Source of the DNA: VRUE01 sp963837695
GTDB taxonomy: Bacteria; Actinomycetota; Thermoleophilia; Solirubrobacterales; 70-9
Assembly: GCA_963837695.1 (NCBI GenBank)
Contig: CAWINZ010000005.1
Coordinates: 682,001-746,000 of the forward strand
Direction: 5' to 3'
Length of the DNA: 64,000 nt
The stretch's first letter is position 1. Every line of letters starts with the position of its first letter. Under the pieces are notes generated by a model. That model was not told the DNA's origin, did not search any database, and saw nothing but the letters and a program-made list of their open reading frames with translations. Shown here in pieces: positions 41,961-51,300 of the stretch. Made by a program: the position numbers and the translations under genes.

Positions 41961-43802
41961 CGACCTACCGGATCTCCCGGCCCCGCCTCCAAGGCAGCCG
42001 CGGCTCATCGTCATCGCGAACCGGACGCGGAACAGCTCGCCACCCTGCGAGTGCTCTCCGAGCAGGTCGCGATCCCCCTCGACCAGCTTTCCCGCTTCAT
42101 GGGCTGCGCCCGTTCGGAGGTGGAGGAGGTGGTCGAGAGGTTGCAGGCGACGGGCTGCATCGCCCAGCGTCGCTTTCTTGGTGGCGAAGCGGCCTGGGTC
42201 TGGCCCACGCGCCGCGGCGCTCGTCTCTCCGGCACCGGGTTCGCCTTCCAGGCTCCGGCGGTGCGTTGGCTGACCCACCGCCGCGCGGTCAATGAGGTGC
42301 GCCTGTATCTGCGCCGCCGGGAGCCCGAGGGGCGTTGGATCTGCGAGCGTGAGGTGGAACGTCGGCTCGACCCACAGACGCCGAAACCCGACGCCGTGTT
42401 CGAGGTCGGCGGCGAGCGCCACGCGATCGAGGTGGAGCTCAGCCGCAAACCCACGCCTGCCCTGCGGACGGTGATCGCCTCCCACAGTCGCCGCTATGAC
42501 GCGGTCGTCTATTTCTGCAGTCCGCAGAGCCGCGGTCTACTCGACCGCACCCGCGAGCGCGAGAGCTGGCCGAAGCTGCTCGTCCGCAACGTTCCGGACC
42601 TCGGCGAGATCCTGGCGACCCGCAGCAAGGGTTTCGGCGTGCCGTTACGCGAGGGTCGCCGGCCCACTCACGTTCGCTGGGCCCGGCGGCGCAAGCTGCC
42701 ACGGCAGCCGGCCGAGTGGGAGCGCGACCTGCTGGCCCTGATCTGCGAGCAGGGTGCGCTCCCACTCGATCAGTTGGCGCGCTTCGTCTGCTCTGATTCG
42801 GATCGCGCGGCGCTCCTGGCCAACCACCTCTGCGATGCCAAGTACGCCAGGCGAGCCCCGCTCCTCGCCGGAGAGCCCGAGTGGATCTGGCTGACCGAGG
42901 GCGGTACCCGGCTCTCTCGAGCGGGCTTCAAGTCCTATCTGCCGGCGCCGGGTGCGCTGGCGCGACTGCGCGCGATCAACGAGGTTCGCCTGCGAATCGA
43001 AGGCAGCGCCCCGCAGGCGCACTGGGTCGGCTGGCGCACGCTGCGGCGCGAGCTGCGCGGCGCCGGGCAGATCCCCAATGCAGTGGTGGAGATCGGCGGC
43101 GAGCGCCACGCGATCGAGGTGGAGCTGACTCGCCGCAAGACAAAAGAGGAGGCCGCCCGGATGGTCGACCACCGTTGCGCGAACTACGACGCCGTGATCT
43201 GCTTCTGCACCGCGAAGGCGCGGCGCTACTTCGAGCGGCTCGCGTCCGAGAACCACTGGCCCAAGCTCCTGATCCGCGAGCTGCCGTTGCTCGGTGCCGA
43301 GCCGAGGATGTCCTCGCGGACGCGCTGGAGCCACTGCACGGGTGAACTCGCGGCCGTTGCGCAAGCTCTCGAAGCTGGTCATCCTGGCCGCTCTGCATCG
43401 CCGGGCCCGCGCAAGCTCTTCTGGCAGCCGGCGGATGACCCGCAGCGCTCGGAGGTCGACGACCGCCTGTGGGCCGACATCGCATCGCTGATTCCCGCCG
43501 ACCTCGATCCGGATGACAGCTGGGGAGGACGGCGGATGCCGGACCGCACCGCCCTCAGCGGCATCGTCTACGTTGCCCGTCACCGCGTTGCCTGGGACAA
43601 GCTGCCTCACGAGCTCGGCTATGGCTCGGGGATCACCTGTTGGGAACGCCTCCGTCGCTGGGAACGGGCCGGGGTCTGGGCGCCGATGCGCCGGCTGCTC
43701 GCGACCAGGCTCGACGATGGCAAGCGGATCGACTGGGAGCGCCTGGCGCCCCAGCAACCCTCCGACGGGCGGGGGTGGTATCAGGGGGAAGCCTCAACCT
43801 GA
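41946..43802 (+). CDS. Tandem replication-relaxation protein fused to IS5-type transposase N-domain
   Basis: A 618-aa fusion. Two similar units cover about residues 25-240 and 255-470. Each has a winged-helix part (VAIPLDQLSRFMGC; GALPLDQLARFVC), a VNEVRL motif and a nuclease-like core (GGERHAIEVELSRK; GGERHAIEVELTRR) with YDAVVYFC or YDAVICFC, as in the replication-relaxation family. The last ~115 residues (VDDRLWADIASLIPADLDP, GYGSGITCWERLRRWERAGVW) match the DUF4096 N-domain of IS5-type transposases, without the catalytic half. The start codon comes from the 69-bp palindrome. Confidence 0.75.
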   Translation: MHTQARPTGSPGPASKAAAAHRHREPDAEQLATLRVLSEQVAIPLDQLSRFMGCARSEVEEVVERLQATGCIAQRRFLGGEAAWVWPTRRGARLSGTGFAFQAPAVRWLTHRRAVNEVRLYLRRREPEGRWICEREVERRLDPQTPKPDAVFEVGGERHAIEVELSRKPTPALRTVIASHSRRYDAVVYFCSPQSRGLLDRTRERESWPKLLVRNVPDLGEILATRSKGFGVPLREGRRPTHVRWARRRKLPRQPAEWERDLLALICEQGALPLDQLARFVCSDSDRAALLANHLCDAKYARRAPLLAGEPEWIWLTEGGTRLSRAGFKSYLPAPGALARLRAINEVRLRIEGSAPQAHWVGWRTLRRELRGAGQIPNAVVEIGGERHAIEVELTRRKTKEEAARMVDHRCANYDAVICFCTAKARRYFERLASENHWPKLLIRELPLLGAEPRMSSRTRWSHCTGELAAVAQALEAGHPGRSASPGPRKLFWQPADDPQRSEVDDRLWADIASLIPADLDPDDSWGGRRMPDRTALSGIVYVARHRVAWDKLPHELGYGSGITCWERLRRWERAGVWAPMRRLLATRLDDGKRIDWERLAPQQPSDGRGWYQGEAST

Positions 43803-44043
43803 GGTCGAGTCTTCTAAGCAGACAATCCGTCGCTGATATCGGCACACACCGCCCCCACGCCCCGCACCTCGGCACCTGGCGCCTGCCCCGCAACACCGAC
43901 CACCCTTCGCCCACCCGAAATCCGCCCTCCCCGGACGCCCTCCGGCCGCTCCCCCGACCACCGCTCAAACAACCTTGTCCAGAAACGCCGGTGTCTGGTT
44001 TGCTTCTAAAAAGTGCGGATTTGCAGGTAAACCACACCCTCCC

Positions 44044-44073
44044 TTGACATCCAGACAGTCATGTGTCTTACTA
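44044..44073 (+). promoter_or_regulatory. Sigma-70-type promoter of A/B operon copy 2
   Basis: TTGACA (44044-44049), 18-nt spacer, TTACTA (44068-44073). It implies a leader of about 150 nt before GTG 44230. The upstream stretch 43803-44043 shows no gene. Confidence 0.65.
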
Positions 44074-44138
44074 ACGCACGGATCGAGAAACGCGGTTGTA
44101 TGCCCGCCACCACCGATCCGCAGCATTGCCCTCAGGAC

Positions 44139-44229
44139 GGGCAGGGAAGCACCAACGGGAAAACAGAGCACCGGGGCCGCCAAGGGAAGGCGGCTGGCAG
44201 AGGGGCTCGAGGGACAAGGAGAGAGCTAC
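44139..44229 (+). promoter_or_regulatory. Conserved structured 5' leader, copy 2
   Basis: Homologous to 22399-22489 with the same 5' block (CGGGCAGGGAAGCACCAAC) and 3' block (GGGACAAGGAGAGAGCTAC). The inner stem is GCCGCC (44176-44181) with GGCGGC (44189-44194), where copy 1 has GGCCGC/GCGGCC. The outer stem GAGC/GCTC is retained. The changes keep pairing. Confidence 0.6.
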
Positions 44230-47200
44230 GTGAGACGCCACGCGAAGGCAGCGACCGCGGGATCGACCAAGCGCCAGGCCAAGAGCCTCGGCCGCTTCTT
44301 CCGTGGAGCCGACGCCACCCGTGGGTCCTCGCCTGATTCCAAAGGGAGTGGTGCGCCCTCGGTGCGGATCCGCCTTGCCCTCCTGGGTTCTACCGTGGCA
44401 TTGCTCGCCCTTCTCCTTGCCGCCCCCGTTCAGGCGGCGCCGGTGACGATCGCCGAAGAAGGTCCGGGCGCCGGGCAGGTCTACGAACCGCTAGGCGTCG
44501 CCGTCGACCAATCCAGCGGCGACCTCTACGTCGCCGATCGCGGCAATGTGCGCGTCGACAAGTTCGACTCCGCGGGGAACTTCCTCCTCGCCTGGGGCAA
44601 AGGCGTCGCCGACAACGTCACGGAAGAGTTGCAGACCTGTGGCCCTGAGGCGACCCCCCCAACTGTTGGCTGCTTTCGTCCTCAATTCAGCGTAACTCAA
44701 AGGATCTTTCCTCAGTCAGTCGCAGTTGATCAGTCAAGCGGCGATGTCTACTACAGCGATGACATCCACCATAGTGTGAGCAAGTTCACCCCCTCCGGCC
44801 AGTTCATCTACAGCGTCGGTCGCAACGTCAACACGACCGAGAAAGCCAATCCGAGCGCCACCCAGGCGGAAAAAAACATCTGCACCGCCGCCAGCGGCGA
44901 CACCTGCGGTAACGCCGAATCGGGCGTCGGGCAGGACGAGTTCTCCGCCGTGGAAAAGCCGATAGCGGTTGACGCCGCCGGCTTGGTCTGGGTCGGGGAC
45001 ACCAACCGGGTGGTCCAGCTCGACTCCTCCGGCGGCTTCGTCTCCGAAGCGCCGATTCCGGGCGGCGGCGAAACCACTGCCCTTGCCATCGACCCCGTGA
45101 GCGGCGACTTCTACGCGATCAGCGCCTCGCTCGTCGGCGTCCGCCGCTACACCCCTTCGGGCAGCCCGGTCAACACGCTGACGCTCACCGACACCCTGGA
45201 CGCCGGCGAGCAACCGCAAGCCCTCGGCGTCGACGGGTCGGGGAACGTCTACGTGAGCGACTGCGGCCCCGTCTCGGCGAACCATTGCGCCAAGCTCTGG
45301 TCCCTCAAGGTCTTCGACCCAGCCGGCGAACAGGTGAGCCAGTTCGGCGCGCGCCAGGTGAGCACCAGCGAATCCGGCAGCGGAGGCCCCCGTGGCAACG
45401 CTCTCGCCGTCGACGAGTCGAGCGGAGCCCCCTACGTGGCGAACCGGAAGGACGTCAAGCGCTTCACCCTGCCCGAGCCAGGACCGCTGCCCGAAAACCC
45501 GCACGCCACCGACATCCTGCGGACCTCCGCCACTTTGGCCGCCGACCTCAACCCGGAGGGCCACGAAACCACCTACCACTTCGAGTACGGCAGCAGCGAA
45601 AGCTACGGCTCCTCGACCCCGGTGGAAACGCTGCCCGGCAGCGAATTCGACGAAGAAGAAGTCACGGCGCCGATCGAAAACCTGCTGCCCGGAACGACCT
45701 ACCACTTCCGCCTCGTCGCGACCAACCACTGCAACGACGCCCAGCCGAGCGAAGAATGCACGGTGGCCGGCGAAGACTCGACCTTCACGACGCTGCCCGT
45801 GGCCACCTTCGACTCCCAGTGGGCCACCGACGTCTCCGCGACCGCGGCGCTGCTGAACGCCGAACTGGGCCCGCTCGGCACGCCGGGCTCCTGGTGGATC
45901 GAATACGGGACGACCGAAGGCTACGGCCAGCTGACTCCCCAGGGCAGCCTCCCGGCGAGCTCCGGGGACGTCGTCGTGCAGGCGCCCATCGGCGGTCTCC
46001 TTCCCGGCACGATCTACCACTACCGCTTCGCCGTCGAGAACTCGTTCGGCACGATCGAGGGACCGGACGGCACCTTCACGACCCAGCTCAGCGGCCTCGG
46101 CTTCGAGCTGACCGACAACCGCGCCTGGGAGATGGTTTCCCCACAGTCGAAGTTCGCCGGCAACATCCGCATCGGCGACCAGTCCACGTTGCAGGCCGCG
46201 GCCGACGGCAACGGCGTCGCCTACCCCAGCATCGGCTCGCTCGAAGCAGGGCCCGACGGCAATCGGTCCCCGGAGGAAGCGACCAGCCTCGCCCGGCGCG
46301 GAGCGGGTGGCTGGGCCTCCAAGGACATCACCCCCCCGCACACCAAAGCGACCAGGCTGGACGGCAGCAGCGAGTACCGGCTCTTCACCCCCGACCTGGC
46401 GGGGGCGCTGCTGGAGCCCTACGACAGCACGCCGCTGTCCCCGCAGGCCTCAGAACGGACGATCTACCTGCGCGATAACACCGAACCCGCCACATACACC
46501 CCGCTGGTCACCGGCAAGGAAGGCTTCGCCAACGTGCCACCGGGCACGGTCTTCGGCGCGGAAATCAGCGGAGCAGCGCCACTGAAGACTCTGGGGGCCA
46601 ATCCCGATCTCACCCATGTCGCCTTCGTCTCCCATCAGGCGGGCCTCACCCCCGGCGCCCCTACCAACGCCCTCTACATCTGGAGCGGCGGGCAGCTGCA
46701 GCTGATCGGCCGGCTGCCGGCAGGCGAAGGGGGCGGGATTCCCCCCGTTGCGCTACTCGGCTCTGGGTCTGGCTCGGTGCGCCACGCGGTCTCCGAGGAT
46801 GGCTCACGGGTCTTTTGGAGCGTGGGCGAAGCAAACCCCTCGCTCGCCCTCTACGCGCGGGACACGGAGGCCGAAGAGAGCGTGCGACTCGATGTCGCCC
46901 AGCTCGGCGCAAGCGGCACCGGTGGAGTAAGCCCCAGCTTCCAGGGCGCCAGCGCCGACGGCTCGGTCGTCTTCTTCACCGACTCCCAGCAGCTGACGAC
47001 GGATGCGAGCCCAGAAGGCCGCGACCTCTACCGCTGCGTGGTCTCCTTCGCCGCAGCGACCCCGGGCTGCTCGAGCCTGACCGACCTGAGCGCGCCCTTG
47101 GCGGGCTCAGGGGAAAGCGCCCGGGTCCACGACATGGTCTCGGCGATCGGTGAGGACGGCACGCACGTCTACTTCGTCGCCGACGGCGCGCTCGACACGG

Positions 47201-48315
47201 TGGCGAACGAGGCCGGCGAAAGCGCCACTTCAGGAGAGCCGAACCTCTACCTCTGGCAGCAGGGCGAGGGCGTGCGCTTCATCGCGACGCTCTCTGATGA
47301 AGATCACCCCGACTGGGGCGCAAAAGGCAGCCTTTTGTCATACGTCTCGCGGCTCAGCGCCGCCGCATCGCCGAGCGGGCGCTGGTTCACCTTCATGTCG
47401 GAGCGCAGCCTGAGCGGCTACGACAACCGCGAAGCGATCAGCGGCGAACCGGTCAAGGAGATCTTCCGCTACGACGCCCTCGCCGACCGGGTGCAGTGCA
47501 TCTCCTGCAACCCCACCGGCGCCAGCCCCGCCGCCCAGAAGCGTCCCGACGGCAATAACGGCATCTCGGCCGATCCACGCAACCTCTGGCGAGGACAGCG
47601 GGTCGCCGCCAACCTGCCCGAGGCGCTGGCGGGAGAAGGAGGCCAGGAGGGCGGATCCTTCTACCGCCCCCGCGCCGTCTTCGACAGCGGCCGCGTCTTC
47701 TTCAACTCCTTCGACTCCCTGGTCCCGGCCGACTCCAACGGCCAGTGGGACGTCTATGAGTACGAGCCGAACGGGGTGGGTGACTGCACTGCATCATCGG
47801 GCGGAGCATCGACCTCCCGCTCGGTCGGAGGCTGCGTATCGTTGATCTCCTCGGGCACCGGGGAAGAAGAAGCGGCTTTCCTCGACGCGAGCGCGACGGG
47901 TGACGATGCCTTCTTCATCACCCCGGCCCAGCTCTCGGTCACCGACGAAGACCAAGAGGTCGACGTCTATGACGCCAGGGTCAACGGAGTCCCCGCGACC
48001 CTGCCGGCAAACGACGAGTGCCTCGGCGAAGCCTGCCAGCCTCCGGCCAGCGCGCCCAACGAGCAGACCCCGGCGAGCGCCACCTTCAAGGGCCAGGGCA
48101 ATCTCCGCTTCCGGCCCGACTGCGGCGCGATCGCCCGGCGCACCGGCAAGCTCTCCCACCGCGCTCGGCGCCTGCGCGGCCACGCCAAGCACACCCACAG
48201 CCCCAAGGCGACCAAGCGCATGCGCCGCAAGGCAAAGCGCCTCGCCCACCGCGCCCAAGCGCTCGGCAAGCAGGCAAAGCGCTGTAGGCGCGCCAACCGG
48301 AGGGCGAACCGATGA
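44230..48315 (+). CDS. Giant secreted NHL/Fn3/beta-propeller protein, A2
   Basis: A 1361-aa paralogue of A1. The N-terminal extension (HAKAATAGSTKRQAKSLGRFF) is nearly identical to that of A1, followed by the export helix (about 48-72). NHL-like repeats fill about 75-420 (GVAVDQSSGDLYVADRGN, AVDQSSGDVYYSDD). Two Fn3-like domains cover about 423-620, one more than in A1. A propeller-like region runs to about 1250, closely matching A1. The tail is Arg/Lys/His-rich (RMRRKAKRLAHRAQALGKQ) with a late cysteine. GTG start with AGGAGAG upstream. It overlaps the B2 ORF. Confidence 0.8.
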   Translation: MRRHAKAATAGSTKRQAKSLGRFFRGADATRGSSPDSKGSGAPSVRIRLALLGSTVALLALLLAAPVQAAPVTIAEEGPGAGQVYEPLGVAVDQSSGDLYVADRGNVRVDKFDSAGNFLLAWGKGVADNVTEELQTCGPEATPPTVGCFRPQFSVTQRIFPQSVAVDQSSGDVYYSDDIHHSVSKFTPSGQFIYSVGRNVNTTEKANPSATQAEKNICTAASGDTCGNAESGVGQDEFSAVEKPIAVDAAGLVWVGDTNRVVQLDSSGGFVSEAPIPGGGETTALAIDPVSGDFYAISASLVGVRRYTPSGSPVNTLTLTDTLDAGEQPQALGVDGSGNVYVSDCGPVSANHCAKLWSLKVFDPAGEQVSQFGARQVSTSESGSGGPRGNALAVDESSGAPYVANRKDVKRFTLPEPGPLPENPHATDILRTSATLAADLNPEGHETTYHFEYGSSESYGSSTPVETLPGSEFDEEEVTAPIENLLPGTTYHFRLVATNHCNDAQPSEECTVAGEDSTFTTLPVATFDSQWATDVSATAALLNAELGPLGTPGSWWIEYGTTEGYGQLTPQGSLPASSGDVVVQAPIGGLLPGTIYHYRFAVENSFGTIEGPDGTFTTQLSGLGFELTDNRAWEMVSPQSKFAGNIRIGDQSTLQAAADGNGVAYPSIGSLEAGPDGNRSPEEATSLARRGAGGWASKDITPPHTKATRLDGSSEYRLFTPDLAGALLEPYDSTPLSPQASERTIYLRDNTEPATYTPLVTGKEGFANVPPGTVFGAEISGAAPLKTLGANPDLTHVAFVSHQAGLTPGAPTNALYIWSGGQLQLIGRLPAGEGGGIPPVALLGSGSGSVRHAVSEDGSRVFWSVGEANPSLALYARDTEAEESVRLDVAQLGASGTGGVSPSFQGASADGSVVFFTDSQQLTTDASPEGRDLYRCVVSFAAATPGCSSLTDLSAPLAGSGESARVHDMVSAIGEDGTHVYFVADGALDTVANEAGESATSGEPNLYLWQQGEGVRFIATLSDEDHPDWGAKGSLLSYVSRLSAAASPSGRWFTFMSERSLSGYDNREAISGEPVKEIFRYDALADRVQCISCNPTGASPAAQKRPDGNNGISADPRNLWRGQRVAANLPEALAGEGGQEGGSFYRPRAVFDSGRVFFNSFDSLVPADSNGQWDVYEYEPNGVGDCTASSGGASTSRSVGGCVSLISSGTGEEEAAFLDASATGDDAFFITPAQLSVTDEDQEVDVYDARVNGVPATLPANDECLGEACQPPASAPNEQTPASATFKGQGNLRFRPDCGAIARRTGKLSHRARRLRGHAKHTHSPKATKRMRRKAKRLAHRAQALGKQAKRCRRANRRANR

Positions 48316-48371
48316 GCGCCCCGCGCAGAGACGACCGCACCGCACCTGCCGCGACCAAGGAGAACCACCCG

Positions 48372-51300
48372 ATGCCAAAGCGCCTCGCAAGCCTCATCGC
48401 CATCCTCGCCACCGCGACCATGCTGTTGGCCCTGCTCCCGGTCGCCTCGGCCTCCGCCGAATCGCCCTGGTGGCAGGTCCTGACCGGCAGCCGGCCCTCC
48501 AACATGTGGGAACCCCAAGACGCCTCTGAGGTGCAGGAAATCAAGCCGACCGAAACGTTCGAAGGCTTCTTCGTCGCCAAGGTCGAAGTCGGTGGTGAAG
48601 TGGTCGGCTGCATCGGCACCGGCCTGCTCTTTGGCTTCCTGCCGGCCGAAGAAGCCTGCGCGCTGTTCGCCGGATTCCCCGGCGCCGAAACCGCGGCCCA
48701 GCTCGAACCGACGCTCGAAGCTGCCTACGGCGGCACGGTCGAAGTCAGCGGCGGCCCACTCGGCAGCGCCCCCCTTGAAGTGAAGACCCCCGGCAGATGG
48801 GTGGAACCGTTGAAGCTCTCGCCGGTACTTTTCGAAGGAATCGAACTCGGCAAAGCCAGCGCCAAGGTCACCTCCAAAGACAGCGGCCACCTCGTGTCCA
48901 CGGTCACCAACCTCGGTGACGCCCCGGTCGATGCGACCGGTACCCCGGTCACCATCACCGACAAGCTGCCCGAGGGAGTGACCGCCTGGGGCGTCAAAGC
49001 CTTCGCCGGCGCTCAGGGCAACGCGGGCCCGGTCGATTGCTCGATCGAAGCCCCCGATGAAGTCTCCTGCACGTTCGAAGACGAGCTTCCCCCCTTCGAA
49101 GCGATCGAAGTCGAAATCTTCTCCGTCCTGACCGGCTCCCCACCCGACGCCGCGGCTCCTGGCGCGGCCCCGGGCGAAGTGTCGGTCTCAGGCGGCAACG
49201 CACCCAGCGCAACCGCCTCCCAGCCGGTCAAGGCCAGCCCCGACCCGGTTCCTTTCGGGCTCGAGCGCTTCTCTGCCCAATCCGAAGAAGAGGGTGGGGA
49301 GCCGACCCGCCAGGCGGGTGCCCACCCCTTCCAGTTCACCGCCACGGTGCAGCTGAACTCCGGGCGACTCGGCGTCGACAACTTCGGTGGGCGGGGTGGG
49401 GTCGAACAGCCGGCCCTACCGCGCAACCTCGACCTGCCCCTGCCCGCCGGCCTGATCGGCAACGCCACCGCGGTGGCCCAGTGCGACATGGCGACCTTCC
49501 TCGGCGGCCCCGCCGAAGGAGACCTCGCCAACGAATGCCCCGACAACAGTGCCATCGGGATCGCCTCGGTGACGATCGTCGCCCCGGGCACCGTGGAGTT
49601 CGTGCGCCTGGCGGTGCCGGTCTTCAACCTGCCCCCCGCCCACGGCGAGCCGGCCCGCTTTGGTTTCGTCGCGATCGGCAACGCGGTCGTGATCGACACC
49701 GCCCTGGATCCAGACAACGAATACAAGGTCATCTCCAGCATCCACAACATCACCCAGCTCGCCCAGTTCCTCTCGGGCACGCTGAGCCTCTGGGGCACTC
49801 CGGGGGACCCGCGCCACGATGGCTCGCGCGGCTGGGGCTGCGCCTTCCACGTCGAAGACCGGGGTCCCTGCGAGCGTCCCAACGACCTCGCCGAAACGGC
49901 CTTCCTGCGCCAGCCGGTCTCCTGCGCGAGCCCGCTCGGGTTCGCGATCGGGGTCGAACCCTGGAACGCCCCATTGGGCGCGATCGTCGATCGAGCCTCA
50001 TCGAGCTCGGCGCCGCCGGTGGGCTGCAACAAAGTCCCCTTCGACCCGAAGATCTCCGCGGGCCCGACCTCCAAGGCAGCCGAGAACCCAAGCGGCCTGC
50101 ACTTCGAGCTGACGATGCCCAACTCCAACCTGCTGAACAAGGACGGGATCGCCGAAGGGCAGCCCAAGCGGGTCGAAGTGACCCTGCCCGAAGGGATGAC
50201 GGTCAACCCCTCAGCAGCAGAAGGCCTCGCCACCTGCTCACCGGCTGAGTATGCAAGGGAGAAGTTCAACTCCAGAGCAGGCGAAGGCTGCCCGGAAGCC
50301 TCCAAGGTCGGCAACGTGCAGGTAAAGACCCCGCTGATCGATGAAACCGTAAACGGCGCCCTCTACATGGCCACCCCCTACGAGAACCCCTACAACTCCC
50401 TCTTTGCCCTCTACATCCTCGCCAAGGCCCCGGCCAGCGGCATCCTGATCAAGCTGCCCGTCGAGGTCAGCCCCGACCCCAACACCGGTCGCCTCGTGGC
50501 GACGGTCAAAGACGCCCCGCAGGTGCCCTTCTCGAGCTTTGAAATGAACTTCCGCGAAGGCGCCCGCTCACTGCTCATCACCCCACCGGCCTGCGGCACC
50601 TACGCGACCACGGCCCGCTTCACGCCGTGGTCTGCCCAAGACCCAGACAACCCCGCGCCCAACGAAGTCATCACCCGCACGAGTGAGTTCAAGATCGAAC
50701 GCGGCGTGGACGGAGGCGCCTGCCCACCGGGAGGCATCCCGCCCTTCAACCCCGACTTCGAAGCCGGCTCGATCAACAACAACGCCGGCTCCTTCAGTCC
50801 CTTCGACATGCGCATCACCCGCAAAGACGGCGAACAGGACATGACCAAGTTCTCGGCGATCCTGCCCCCCGGCGTGCTCGGCTCCCTGGCGGGGATCGAC
50901 AAATGCCCCGACTCCGCGATCGCCAAGGCGAAGTCAAGGAGCGGGCAAAACGGTGGCCACGAAGAGCTCGCCGACCCATCCTGTCCGGCCAACTCGCTGA
51001 TCGGCCACACCGTGGCCGGGGCAGGGGTCGGCAACTCGCTGACTTACGTCAAGGGCTCTGTCTACCTCGGCGGCCCCTACCACGGCGACCCGCTCTCGGT
51101 GATCGCGATCACCCCCGGAGTCGCAGGGCCCTTTGACGCCGGCACGATCGTCGTCCAGGAGGCATTGAACCTCAACCCCAAGACCGCAGAAGTCGAAGTC
51201 GACGGCTCGGCATCGGACCCGATCCCCCACATCATCAAGGGGATCGTCTTGAAGCTCAGGGACCTGAGGGTCCACGTCGACCGAGAGAACTTCATCCTCA

